Positions 1 to 12,439 of a DNA stretch of 64,000 bases are shown in pieces. The notes beneath the pieces are model-generated. The model was not told the origin of the DNA. It was given only the letters and a program-made list of their open reading frames with translations, and searched no databases. Positions within the stretch are counted from its first letter, which is position 1; each line of letters begins with the position of its first letter. Made by a program: the position numbers and the translations under genes. This DNA is from Pinus tabuliformis (Eukaryota; Streptophyta; Pinopsida; Pinales; Pinaceae): positions 1,073,161,369 through 1,073,225,368 of the forward strand of contig CM062820.1 in assembly GCA_031772625.1 (NCBI GenBank), read 5' to 3'.

Positions 1-374
1 TGTTGTTGTTCCGGCACCTCTCTTTCAAATCTGTTTAGGAAGTCATCTGCCTCACTTAACCCATCATGAGTAAGCATATCCCTTACCTCCGTTGATATGT
101 AGTGCAATGATCTCATCATCATTTCATAGTTTAGCATGCCTCGTGTAACCGGTTCTGCCATCGTTCTGTTTCCTCATCTGAATCAAATATGCAGGAGCTT
201 TCACACTCCCATGAGATTCGTCTATCCGTGGTTGGATTCACCCAGACTTGTTCTCACACGGTTATCTTGTAGATGCATTCCAAATCGTCGTCGCTGTCGT
301 AGTCGCGCAGTAGCTCTGTGTAGTGCGATCCTTCTATAGGGTCCAAAGGTACTACTATGTGCAGATACTTTTTC

Positions 375-572
375 TCAAAGATCATTGCACTTCTTCAGAT
401 TTATCACCCCATTCATGTTAGTGGCCCAATCTATTCCTAATATCATGGGGTAGGGATTGTTGTCATCAACAATCTCTATCACTTTGAAATCTGCTATCGT
501 GCTTGCTCCTTTGATATCCACTGTGATTCTCTGCAATATTCCCATAGGTAGGATCTTTTGTTGGTTTTCCAT
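375..572 (-). pseudogene. E0 retropepsin-like aspartic protease remnant
   Basis: A 65-codon open stretch on the minus strand resembles the C-terminal half of a retroviral-type aspartic protease fold, including the hydrophobic block PMILGIDWAT that matches the usual ILG-D-(W/F) end of plant Ty3/gypsy proteases. In the family this enzyme cuts the gag-pol precursor inside the virus-like particle. It lies just downstream of the gag zinc knuckles in reading direction, as expected. It belongs to a broken element; no activity is expected. Confidence 0.65.
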
Positions 573-999
573 TTGTAGTTGGATAGGGGACCATTACAGC
601 GTAGGCCTTCCCATGCGCTCCCATGTTTGCTTCGATAGAATGTTCACGTCTGATCCCAGGTCAAGGATCACTTGGTCCATCTCATATTCTCCAATCTACA
701 CGATCAATCTCATCTCCCTTCACATCCTTTTCGTGTGCATTCTAAGCTTCCGGAATACATGCGATTCTCCTGGTGTGGTCCCAGTGCATCTATTTATGAG
801 TTCCTGCAACCCCTTTATAGCCTTCCTATCACGTAGCAGCTTCATGCATGTTTCCAAGAACATCGTGAGCATCGATGGGTCCATTTCTGGCTTTGGTCTA
901 TCTTTTGTTTCTGAAGTGGAGGCATTAGCGAAGCTCTTCCTGGCTTCCATGAAGGTTTCCTTAGTGCGCTCCAAATCAAGCTCTAGTTCTTTTGTCGAA

Positions 1000-2488
1000 G
1001 CTTTGCGAAACCAAGCACTCTCTTCAGGCTACATGCCTTTGTCATCCCCTATCGTAATTCCACTTCGGAGCACAATATTCACATTACAGTCTTCCTAACG
1101 CGGCTCAGACCTCATCATTTGCAAGTTCTGAGTCGAGGGAGGTTGGAGTGCTCCTTTATTGTGCAACCTCGCTATCATTGTGGGACAATCCTCCATCTCA
1201 TGATCAAACAATGTACAATACAAGCATGATGGCTGTTTTGGATTCGTACAATCATGGGCATAATTTCTTGGCCCTCTGGAATTGTAACATATTAGTTTTC
1301 TATGAACTCTTCCAGTCCTCCTCCACCTCGGCCTTGTCCGCACCCCTGAAATCTGGTTCGCGCCATCCCTATGTTCTGGTCAAGGGGCTACGTTTCAGCC
1401 TAAACTATGTGGGTAGGATTTCAATCCAGCATCAGCTCATAACTTCTACAGGTGTGCTCATCATGTCCCACTGATCTACAGAAATTACAGAACAACTACT
1501 GTGAATTCTGCATGTACTTCTGCAATAAATGGCAGTTATTTGTAGCATGCTTTCCTCCTATTTGACAAATCGCGCACCACAATGTAGGTGTTGCACTAGG
1601 TCCTGCTTGTGCCTTCAATCTCAATGCAATTGGTCCTCTTGCTGTGAGGTAATTCGTAAACACCAGGTAGTGGTCCTTGTCATGTCCCTGACCCTTGCAC
1701 TTTACGCACCATACCTCGTCACGCACTTCTGGGCGAGCTGTCCTGTCTTGTTTCAGACTCTGCATCTCAAGGAACAAGTTTTTCAACTGCGCGTGAATCT
1801 TCTAAACTCCCAGGTTGGGATCCTATATCAGGGTCTCATGCAGTCTCATCGCGATCTCCAAGGCCTCGGCCTGAGTTGTTAGCCTCTATTGTGACAACGC
1901 ATTCCTTAAATGCGGTGTTAACGATGCTACAAACCATTCGCAGCGTTGTCCGTTCGTCAATGTCATGTTAGCTTCATGAATTGTGCACTTTATTCTCTGA
2001 TCCAACTCCCAATGAGTCTCACCTAGTAGCATTATGATTTCCTTGAACCTAATGATCAACTACACTTCTAACTTCGGCCTTCTAAATTCTTTGTTTAGTG
2101 CTGTTTGGATATTTGTGATTCCTGTGTTTGGATTGTCATTGGAATGCATAATGTACCAGGTTAGTATGCGATCTTGTAGAGCACTGACCAATGTTGCCTT
2201 CTTTATATTGTCATCTGTGACTCCTTCCGCTTCCCATACAACCTTTATCATGAACCAAAACTAGTCTAGATCTTCACTTCCTACTCCCTTGAACACTGGA
2301 AACTTTATCGTGCTTGCCATACTAATTCGCGGTGGTGGTAGAGGTGGTATGGGCGAAGATGGGGGTGAATATGGTGAAACTGGTGGCGGTGTGGGTGGGG
2401 TGGGGGTGGTATGCACGGAATTGTATGCATTATAAATTTGATCGCACTTCTTGGTGAGACGTTCACGAGCTCTTCCTTGTCCCCTCAC
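1000..2488 (-). pseudogene. E0 gag remnant with multiple CCHC zinc knuckles
   Basis: Minus-strand open stretches cover a gag polyprotein. The N-terminal part (about 2261-2488) is basic and then proline-rich, followed by a segment with the gag-start phrase IKFPVFKG. A capsid-like stretch (2060-2251) contains ALQDRILTWY. Further downstream are several zinc-knuckle-like motifs: CVKCKGQGH..., CAICQIGGKH...C, CNFCRSVGHDEHTC, CYNSRGPRNYAHDC and CLYCTLFDHEMEDC. Knuckles bind the element's RNA in the family. Many plus-strand open frames here are shadows of this region. The remnant is broken; its age cannot be judged because only one LTR-like end is visible. Confidence 0.7.
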
Positions 2489-3299
2489 GAAGGTGAAATC
2501 AAGGGGATAGTTTCTAGTTCTGCACTACCTTTGTTTCTGTATATTCTCCCACTTTGCATAGCCCTAAACATCAATTTATTCGCATAACCCACTTTTCACA
2601 TCATAGAATTTTAAACCAAGTGTTCAAAGACTTAACGTACTTACCTCATGATACTTTGAGGAAGTGTCGCTCTGCCTCGTAATAGCGGACTGAAGCATCT
2701 ACCACGAACTCAGTGATGAATCCTCCTATAATTTGATCAAGCAAATGATCAACAATGCATGTAATCTTATCCTCCAACACTTCCAATCTATGCACCAATT
2801 ATAGAGTCCACACAATAGGTCTATCGAGCTTACACCTTCCTTGGCTATCTACTAGCTTCGCGATCCACTCGTATAGCTTGGTAGGGAAAGATGTGAAGAA
2901 AATTTCATGCATCTCTGTGTATAAGTAGCAGTCTAACCTCTCTTCTTTTGATAGTCACAGATTCCTATTCTCATGCGTCACGAACTCATGAATCTTCCTA
3001 TCCAACCAATCTTCAATTTCTTTCTTTTTTGGATTCCAGTGATATGACATCAGACACTTTTTGGCTTGTTGGGGCCTGACCCAGTTTCGTAGTTAATTAG
3101 CCAAACAAATCCTTGTACTACTGGACCTTTCAGCAATAGTTAGTGGAGTGCAAACTGAGGTCTCACCCAAAGTATTATGGGGGGGTGCTAGAACCAGGTT
3201 TCTGAACCCTTGAGATGTCTGAGGGCTTGATTTGGTCCAACTTCTAGTACCTGCGCATAGGTTTCTTCGCGCACTTCCTTGGCCTTCGCACCCTGATAG
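2489..3299 (-). other. E0 leader region between LTR-like end and gag
   Basis: No convincing coding region on either strand. It separates the LTR-like segment on its right from the start of gag on its left and is best read as the 5' untranslated leader of E0. I could not find a clear primer-binding site: neither the initiator-Met type nor the Athila or Tat type is visible. Confidence 0.4.
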
Positions 3300-3930
3300 A
3301 TTTGCCTTCGTGCAACCCTAACCAGGGGCTGTGGGGCTCCTATGCTGCTGGAGCAACGTTCTGCACTATTTCCCTAAATCACACCTACGACCTTACTTAT
3401 CTTCTTACCCCAGTTAGTTATCTTTGCATAAATGGATGCCTTATGTTATATTTATTTATACAACACATACATATAAGTCCCCACAACAAATAAATAGTAC
3501 ACTTGTAACTTATACCCAATAGTACATAAAACAGGAAAAGATACACATTAATATGATAAAATTTCTCTTTATTAATTCTTCCCATGGTTACAAACTCGAC
3601 CTGCCCTACGCACTCAGCTACAGGGGTCTACGCACTCAGCTGCCGACTACTAGGCCTCTACGCACTTAGTTGTAGAGCCTTCTCCTACTCTACAACCCAA
3701 AGCCACACTTTACACTTTGACTCAAGCTCTTAAACTCATCATGCTTCTATTCTATTCATTGATTCCCTTTTCTTCTACACTTGGAGCCTCGCTCTACTTA
3801 TACAATCCCATGGTTCGTGGACCATGGGTAGGTCTATCAAGCCAACATTACATTAAAAAAACAAGGGCAGACAACCCTGTGACTCTATTATGACTTCATG
3901 CTCCGCGCCCACAAATCGCGGAGCCTTTAC
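3300..3930 (-). repeat. E0 LTR-like promoter/polyadenylation segment
   Basis: On the minus strand there is a TATA-like TATAAGT (plus 3796-3802), followed about 230 bases downstream by an AATAAA signal (plus 3568-3573). That is the order expected for U3-R-U5 of an LTR. Between them, a short GTGCGTAG-containing motif is present three times (around 3605, 3628 and 3656). Two perfect 8-bp inverted repeats sit upstream of the TATA box (3807-3828 and 3900-3924). Exact LTR ends were not found. Confidence 0.45.
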
Positions 3931-3939
3931 AAAGGACTT

Positions 3940-4722
3940 GGTCAAAAATGGGCTTTAATCCCCAAAACATGCCTTGGGGGGATTCCACGCCCAACACTTT
4001 GCTATTTATAAAACCTCATAACTCATTGTACAAGCTTTTCGGGGCCAAGCTTCCTATAGGTGTATCTTGGAGAAATCTTAGAGTATATTGTAATGAGCCT
4101 TGGCTTCTCCATAGTGCAGTGCTAGTATACCTCTTTGGAGGAGTAGGGGGCATTGACTATAACATTCCATTGTAACAACTAGTAGTTGGTCATGGTTGTA
4201 TGTATGATTGAAACTTTCACTTTCTTAAAATAATAGAGCCAACATATTTCATGCATATGTTGTTATTGTAGTTCAGCTTTCTTGGTTACTCTAATGATAT
4301 ATGTAGTTGTTTGCTTACGCATGTATGTATGGAATCTTTCTTTATATGTTTGTATGAATCTTATTGAGATGTGTTGTTGGTTTACCCATAACCTTCTATT
4401 GTTGGCTAACATGATTTCCATCTTGTGATGTATCTTTGCTTGTGTTTTCCCTTTCAAGCCACGTGCTTCCACAGGTTTCTAAGGGGCACACTCATTCCCC
4501 TTTCCGTGTGTTAGAATGCTTCATGCACCTTCCTTGGCTTGCTGCACTGGTCACACCCTTGCCACCAACAAGGACATCTTACTAACCTCTACGTGAAACG
4601 ATGGTTAAGGTGATACTCTATGACCCACTGCTGGAACTCCTACACAAAATGGTATGATGTCTAGTTGGGACTTCTTACTAAGGAGATCCCCTCACATGTT
4701 GGCAGGTCCAACACCATCATCA
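3940..4722 (+). repeat. X1 5' LTR (upstream part divergent)
   Basis: From about 4003 this aligns well with the LTRs at 12586-13306 and 46180-46899: a TATA box (4003-4010), the CCTCATAACTCATTGTACA start, and the shared 3' end at 4722. Upstream of the TATA box it barely aligns with the other two LTRs, so its U3 is from another subtype or has been replaced, and the left boundary is uncertain. An AATCCCC...GGGGATT inverted repeat lies just upstream (about 3957-3980). Confidence 0.65.
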
Positions 4723-6360
4723 TTTCTGGCACTAGAAGGAGGGCCAGATGACAATTTGAGTCCTCACTTTTTGTTTTCAATCTTTGCACATCTGTCATGG
4801 ATATCTTTAGAGTCCTCCCTCCACAATGTCTATCTAATGCTCAATCTGTTGACATCAAAAGGGAGTTTTATGATCTCTTGTCGAAATTCACATATGATGG
4901 TGAAGGCAAAGTAGCCTGGCTTGAGCACTTACATGACTTCCTTGCATTCTTGGAGGGTGCATAGAAGTTTGATGAATATCAGGTCAGCACGTTGCTTTCA
5001 CACACACTTCATGAATCCCCAAAATGATGGTTTGGAAAGATGCCTCATGATTTTGTGCACTCACTTAAGCAGTTCTATGATCTAATTGAATCTACTATCC
5101 ATAATTTTGATCCTGAACCTCTTGACAAAAAAATGTTAAAACAATGGAAGACTTCACAAGAATCTCCCATGGATTTTTGGCAGCGCTTTTGTGTACTTCA
5201 GTTTGAAGCTCCAAAAAACCAAATGAAATTCCCATATATTTGGGATAGATTTGTATATTGCCTTAGAAAATCACTCTATCCCAAGAAAAAGTTGAAGCTC
5301 AGAGCCTGCTCAACATACTTTGGTCATGGAGCTGGCCAATCAAACATCACTTCACAGGTGACTTTCCACCTTCCCTCATCAAAGAGCTCCACCACTGTAG
5401 AGTGATGTGGGAGAACATTCACACACATATGTTCAACTATCACATCCTCCCAACATCACTTCTCTCAATTTTCACACAGATTTGGTTACGAATCCCATGG
5501 GTTGTCACGTGCATTTGTTACCTCAACCTTCATATTTGTGTTATGTTTATCCTCTAGATTGCAATGTCTTGTGTTCTTGAGTTCTGGACTCTACACCTAT
5601 TGTGAACGAGGATCAAGGCATCGACGGAGTTGGTGATGCACAAACAACCTACCCTATCATCTATGGTGAGTATGACTCGGAGCTTGAGCATCAACCCGCA
5701 ACGAAGGATGATCCCCTTCTATCTGCGTCTACTCTGCTCTTTCCTGACATCTTTGGTGATTCTGCTATCCCTGATTTTTCTTATGTAATTCCACCTACGG
5801 ATGCACTCATTATTGATCATTCGTAGAACAAACTGATGTTAGCCCATCATTCGATAGCAGAGAGTACAAATCATTCATTGAAAATCCACTTGATTTTTCA
5901 TCTTCTTTTTCCAGAAACACAGAGGTTGAACATTCTTGCTTCTCATCTACCCCTTTGTTTGATTTTTATGATCATAGCTATCATGATCTCTTTAATATTG
6001 TATTCGATCACGATGTTGATTCTATTGTTGTTGATATTTCAAAGCCACCTGTTTATGATGATCTATTTGTCAACGAAGTCAAAACTCCCCAAGTTGTTAA
6101 GGCACTTTAGCCCGAGATGATGGTTATGTCAGGCCCTCATTGTCTTGAGGTTGGTTTCACTTCCAGTTAGAAAGTTTTTGAAACACCCAAGGCTGCTCAT
6201 CACTCATCTGTATGCATTGAATATCAGTCTAGCACACAAATTTCACTTCGTCCACTCAAATTACATAATCCCATCACACATGCATTGGAGGAATCTTACA
6301 CAGCAAGCACACTCGCGCAACGTAAGTTGTCTATATTTCTCACATTTTCATGCATGTTAG
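4723..6360 (+). pseudogene. X1 gag-like coding remnant
   Basis: Right after the LTR is a likely primer site region (GGCACTAGAAGGAGGGCC). Open stretches then resemble plant retrotransposon gag: a capsid-like segment at 5040-5405 with FVHSLKQFYDLIES and SPMDFWQRFCVLQFEAP, then an acidic, serine-rich tail (5602-5826) containing IYGEYDSELEHQP. In the family gag builds the particle. The same segment is found in X2 at 13307-13811 and 30675-31840, confirming it is element sequence and not a host gene. It is broken; no protease, reverse transcriptase or integrase follows. Confidence 0.65.
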
Positions 6361-9222
6361 AGTCAAGAAGATGCATATGCTTAACATATGCACGTAGTGT
6401 AGCACAACACCATGGTAAGTCCACAGAGTGCATGTCATGTGCTTTCACTCATTTCTTTTCTGTGGACGCATTTAAACATGGAGTGTGTTTGTCTTCATTG
6501 TTATATCTTTCATGTTTATTTGTTCGCATCACTGTACTATTCACAAACCATGCCTTCACCAACATGGGTAGGCCAATGCACCGGCAGCTATGTTGGAAAT
6601 ATCACTTTATGTAATCAGGCCCATGCACCATTAGCGTAGGAGTAGGAGTAGTGTTTACTTCTTGTGTTTTTTGCTTACATGCATGTTTTCTTTTTTCTTT
6701 ATGTGTTTGTTTGCTTGCTTGCTTTCTTTTATTACTCACTTTTCTTGCGCATTTACTTTTTCTTTTGCTTTGTTATGTTTTTTTTTTCTTGTTTACATTC
6801 TTAGGTTAGTTTTGCATGGAACCTTGTGTGACTCTTGAAACAAGCAGGGTAAAGTACAAGAGGACTTGTGCAGTTAACAATACTTGGTTATCTATCATCC
6901 TGTCTCTATACGAAGAACTTGTTTTGTTTAGTCCATGATACATCAATGGAAAATATGCTCTATTCAAAGGGAAGTTTGATGAAAACACAACAATTGGGCA
7001 CTAACTAGTATCACTTACTCTAGTTGGTTGTTTTGGATTAACCCTTGTCAGCTTAGTCAAGTAGAGTAAGGTGAGGGGGAAAACCTTAACAAGCACATCA
7101 GAGGTATATACAAAATACTTCTCTGAAGGAACAACCTCTTATGCTCTCAATAAACCAGAATCCCTCTTCCGCCTCAAAAATGAATAAGTGTTATGCACAG
7201 TTATGGAAAAAATAAAATAAAAAATGAAAATGTGAAAAATTTTGAAAAAATGAAAAATGAATAAGATGAAAGAAGAGAAAGGCTTCTTGCACAGAGACAT
7301 GATGAAAGTAACTCCACGGGGGTACTGACCGGGCTTGTTAGTTGTGGATCAATGCTTGTGTTTCTACGTGACTCCATCGGGGTACTGTCCAGGCTTGATG
7401 GTAGTGGAGCAACACCAGAGATCAAACTTAAACTCTGAATATCATATTGCTTGTGTACCAATATGCCCCTCATCCCCAATCAAAACAACTATGTTGAATT
7501 AGCTTGGAATGTGTGCTAGCCAACATAGAGCGTGGCAGGTGCTACATCTTTAAATCAAGCTATTTTGGAAACTAAGATGATAAGAGAACCGAACAATACT
7601 TCCAGAGGAGTTAGAGTTTATTTTCACGAAACAAGGTCCATTCAGAGAACTTGAGTTCTACTAGTGTGTCACCAAGTGTTGTAGTGGCTACAACCACCCT
7701 CAAAATTTTTTCCTTAGATTCATTTTGGAGCCTCCCTACCAACCATCCTTAGCACCATGTCTTGCACTGACCAAGTCTATAGGCTTCAACTGAGTTTTAA
7801 TGGCTTCCCAGCTTGTGCTGATCAATTTGTTTGTCTCCCACCCACAGGCTGGATTTTAGGACTTATTCAATTTTCTGGTTGAGATGCTCACCTTGAAAAT
7901 ATCGCAATTTTGGAGGGGAAGTAGCCTTCCCTCCATAAATTACGCAATCCTACTGGCCTGCCTGCTGGGCTCCAGAAATGTGCAATCCAGCTAAGAAACC
8001 TTCCCTCTGAAAAATGTGCAATTCAACCCGAAACTAGGCTTTAGCTCAGAAAATGGCAATTCTAATTGACAGCCAGGGCTTCAGTCTAGAAATTGTGTAA
8101 TGCATGAGGAAAAGACAGTCTTTCTCAACTAAAAAATTGCACAAATTTCATCCCCAATCTTGGAGACTGCTGCATGTGCTTTCAAGTTGACTACTTCCCT
8201 CCAGGACTAAGCAATCCTAATTTGCATGCATGGGCTTCTTTTCCTAAAAAAGAAAAAAATGCAAAAATCAAAAGGCATCCCTATATTTTAGGGATCTATT
8301 TTTAGTAGTTGGAGGTTACACGCAAAGACCGTTTCAGAAACTTCCCTCTAAGTGTCGCTTTTTCCTAGATTTGTGGCATGTGCGTCATAAGCCTCATCCA
8401 TATAAAAAATTACTTATTTGACATTGCAAAGCTCATTCCTCACATCAATCTCAGAGATCTGACCTGCCACATTGCATCTAGGAGTCTTCGGCACATTCAA
8501 CTCAACTTTTTCTAGGTAAGTATACTTTCCATGTATTTTGTGCTTTTCTATCGCTTTTTATATGTCTTCTTGTGTGAGTGTTATCTTCTCGGTTTCAATG
8601 AGCTCTTACTATTGTTTTGATGCATGTTAACTTGTAGAAGCATTGTTTCAGTTTTTCTTTGCATCTCACTATTGTCACATGCATGACACTATCTCTACAC
8701 TAACAGTGGTCGTTACAACGGCTTGCTTCACACACATGCTTTCTTTCCCATTTTCTGAATCTTACGATCTCCATTTGCATGCATGATCATTCACACTTAT
8801 TTTCACTTAGCTTCGCCATGCATTCAAACCTTCCCATGTTTTTAGTCACCTGTTGGCGGGTCTGGGCTGCCTTGGCCTAGACCTTGCCTGGATAGAAATG
8901 CGCATTTCTGAGAGTGAAGGATTTTCCTTCCTCCCAGAAAATGAAAAAATCTAGCCAGCACTAGCCTGCAGGATTTCTTTGTGCAATTCTAGGAGGCAGT
9001 GCCCTGTTGGCCCCAGAAATTGCGCAATGTAGTTTGTTGGGTTTGCATGGCCTTGCTAACTGAAATTTTGCATTGTGCAATCTTGGTCCTTAGCAGGCTA
9101 GTATGGGCTATGCATTGTACAGTTCTAGTAGTTAATCAGCCTCCTGATAGCCCAGACCATGCCTTGTGTAGTTTTGGTAGTCAGTCTCCCAGCCTCCCAG
9201 TGAAAATTGTGTAATCTTCATT
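6361..9222 (+). other. X1 non-coding spacer between gag-like region and second coding region
   Basis: No credible coding region. It holds a long pyrimidine-rich tract with CTTG/CTTT runs (about 6640-6800), a roughly 60-bp direct duplication (7305-7412), and an interval (about 7890-9215) with many degenerate copies of a GCGCAAT/GTGCAATT motif next to CCTCCAGA-like words. X2 retains the same spacer at about 31840-33243 and 41376-42860, including the duplication and the motif field. Confidence 0.6.
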
Positions 9223-12200
9223 GTGAGTCACCTAAGTATGTTTCATGTCAATACTAATTTTTTTTGGTTTTCAACTGACAAATTTCTTGCCATGAGTGTT
9301 TCTATGTCTCTAGGAACCATCGGTGCTCATTCGTCTCTTAGTAGTATAGGTACAATGGTATCCAAGGGAGCAGGGTCAAAGGACACCGTTGAGAGTGCAA
9401 CTGGAGATGCAGTTGAGAAAGTGTCTATGAGCTTGCTCATTTATGAAGACACCAAGATGTTCATAAACAAGGACATCAAGATGAAATGGAAATACATCAA
9501 TGACACATTGTTAGGCACATTTGAGGAAGATCTGGAAGACCACAGGGTCTATGTCAACATCCACAAGTCTAGTTTGTACTAGATTGCATGCTAGTATCCC
9601 ACATTTCCATGCGCAAACATGATCCATTGGATTGTCTCACACACTAATCCAGATACAATGGTGATGAGTAGTGTCAGTGGGATAGAGATTTCTACCTTTA
9701 GGGAGGAGGATTTTCAAGACATGGATCACTTGCCACAGCTGGTGATCACGATGGATACACCCTTCAGTAGACCCAACAATAGTGCAAACTCCAGAGATAT
9801 CTTGAAGAGTTGGGTGAAAGAGCCAGCCAAGTTCAAGATAACACCCAACCATGTTTACAAGATGAAGACACTATGGAAGGCATATCATTTCTTGGTCATC
9901 TTTGCATGCTTCTTGTACGACCAAGAGAGCATAAAGACCTTCCCACAAAGTTGGGCGATTGCGTTGGACCAACTGGCAAGCAAAGGCATACCATGCAACT
10001 GGTCTGACAAGTTGGGTCTCAGGCTGAAGGAATAGGTAATAGAATCTCGACATCCACCCAAAGGTCAGTAAGAGCAGATATACATGTATGCGGACATACC
10101 TGATGCAGTCTGTAGTAGTTCCCAGTCTTTGGTTGGGAATGGACACCTTCAAAAACCTCTATACACACTTATTGCAAGTTGTTCTCTGAATGCAGCTTCT
10201 GTGGGGTTATCATACAGTTATCAAATCATTTCATCACCCCGGTGTACACGATGATATTTGAGCAAGATCCACCTTTCATGTCAAAATTGGCGATAGAGAC
10301 ATTGATCGACAAAGAATATTGGTATGCCTCACCCCTTGGCACCTTCATACAAATGTACAACGTGGAGAAGGCTTCGCATGTTTTGCCAAAGTATGTCATG
10401 GGAAATCTTGTCATGCAAGAAGTGTCATATCACATATTGACAGGGTGGTCAGCTAGACTGCACAGGAAGAAGAAGCCACCTTGGCCCACTCTTCCTTTGT
10501 GGATTGGGTTGTACAAGATACAGAATCTCAAGCATGTTGAAGCCGAGATGGAGGAGTTCAAAAGATTCGCCTTCAGCACCAAAAGTTTCAATCCATACGA
10601 CCTGCATTTCTTAGTGAAGGACCATTGTGCGAGAGTGCAACATCTTTGGATCCATGGGGCGTGTCACTGGCTTGAGGAAGACCCATGGAGATATTGTTAT
10701 AACTTCTCTAGGCTTAATGAGCCAGTCAGCATAGCTGTAGAATAGTTAGCGAAGCAGAAAGAAGCAGCATCTCAAAGAGCATCATCATAAGTAGCAGTGG
10801 ATGGTAATAGACCTATGCGTGAAAAATCCAAGAGGAATGTTGTTAACAGTGTAGAGATAGAGAAAAGTTGCAAGCTCATAGCATATCCACTTGTGTTTAA
10901 ATCAGCTTTGGAAATTGAAGCTAAGAGGCGACAACACAATAGGGGGAACACACAAAGGCAAAGAGAGAAATAGAGGATGGAGGAAACAAAAAAGGAGTTG
11001 CAAGAGTTGAAGCAACAAATTCAGGAAGAACAAGAGTTTCATAGAAGAGAGAAGGAAGAACAACAGGGATAGACACAACAGGAGGTGCAACATGCATAGA
11101 TTGATGAAACTATGCCCATACAGGTTGTAGATATATCCTAGCAGCACGTACAAAGCAGACAGGGTGAGCAGTCGAAGGATCAGGGCTTTGCTTAAGAGGT
11201 TGAACAAATGTTAGAGTAAATGGACATGGAGATGGTTTATCCAGAGTTAGAATAGGATATTGACCTCATGCCTCATAACCAAGAAGTCACCCCACTGGCT
11301 TCACCAGAGCTGCAAGTGAATGAAATCCAAAGTGATCAAGGAGACACTGAGATTCTTGAAGAAAATCCAAAAGTATAGATGCAAACATATCTTTCAACGA
11401 GTCACACTAGAGTGTTGTGCAGTCGTGCAGAGTGACTACTCTCGATGTCCATGTATCTCCTGCACAGTTTGAAAAATGAGTGATTGTATTCGATGTGCAT
11501 AAGAATCCAGCAACATTGGTTGATTCTACCAAAGCATATGTCGAAGCCACCAGCTCGAGTGTTCAATTCTTGATAATGGATAATGATCAAATGGATAAGG
11601 AGTTACAAGCAGCCAAGAAAGGAGGAGAATTGGTTACAACATCTGCTAGAGCATAGTTGATGAGAGCAATACTGAATGAAGTATCGTCTCCAGAAAGATT
11701 CATGCAGACGTTGTTTTCTAGATTCGTCACCATGTATAAGCTAGTTGTCCATCTCAACGGTTGGAAACAGTGTTGTGTTAGGAGAGCAAACATCTTGTTA
11801 TATTTGCAAACTAGTATCGACCACATGCAAACATGGCCAATGAGGTACAAAGGAGCCCATTGCACTGTTCGAAGATGATGAAGCCCAAGGTGGTACAATT
11901 GAAGGCATGCATCCAGATTCAAATCTGGAACAATGAGGAACTCCCATAACCCATCACTAGTTTGCAGGCTTCACATGCATGGGTGTTCAGGAGTATGGAT
12001 ATCATTGTACACACGCATGTGATCCCATCCATTGGCACACTCACCAAAGCAAAGACAAAGAACCAAGTCCAACTATAGCTGGACATGTACTTTGATGACT
12101 TGATGCGCATAGCCACCAACACAAGCTTGGAGACCAGCGTAGACACTATGCTTGGATATGTTGTTGGTCCGGCCGCACTCACGACTATGATGGGAATTTT

Positions 12201-12400
12201 ATTGGATGAGTTGGAAAGAGGAGCCAAAATTAGTGTACCCAAATGCAACAGAGGCAAGAGTTCTTTTCCAGAAGGATGTCACCACAGAGTACACGAACAC
12301 CATCATGGAATACCAAGCTTGGCATCAGTTTTCCACCATCGATCATCACAAGGATGTTGAAGAGTTGGTATTCCTGCAACTGTCCAAGTCTTAGTGATGT
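9223..12400 (+). pseudogene. X1 second coding region, unknown protein (remnant)
   Basis: A series of plus-strand open stretches (for example 9223-9582, 9619-10035 and 10179-10745) that I do not recognise as any gag, protease, reverse transcriptase, integrase or envelope family. Recurring features are the phrase YEDTKMFI with a basic DIKMKW, a middle block with WYASPLGTFI and LPLWIGLY, an aromatic-rich WIHGACHWLEEDPWRYCY, then a Gln/Glu/Arg-rich stretch (about 10900-11060) that looks like a coiled coil. The same region with the same landmarks is in X2 (42870-45986). It is interrupted at many points in this copy. Confidence 0.6.
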
Positions 12401-12439
12401 CTTGCATGGCTTGCTCAATCCCATTTTGTCTCACATGGG

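Larger units (their letters stand above)
1..3930 (-). mobile_element. E0: partial Ty3/gypsy-like LTR retrotransposon (gag-protease end)
   Basis: Read on the minus strand this runs from an LTR-like segment (about 3300-3930) through a leader, a gag region with several CCHC knuckles and a retropepsin-like domain. Reverse transcriptase would lie to the left of position 1, outside the window. The family call rests on gag composition (proline-rich N-terminus, capsid-like stretch, multiple zinc knuckles) and on protease following gag. The copy is broken in many places and looks old. The right boundary against the next element is not certain, because no target-site duplication could be identified. 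Confidence 0.75.

Noticed and set aside
457-1098. 213-codon plus-strand frame
   Set aside because: Lies opposite the E0 gag/protease region and has no recognisable domain; the minus strand carries the knuckles and protease.
6640-6805. Pyrimidine-rich tract ending in TTAGGTTAG, like a 3' splice site before the second X coding region
   Set aside because: Suggestive, and also present in X2, but no matching donor site could be defined and splicing is not known for this family.
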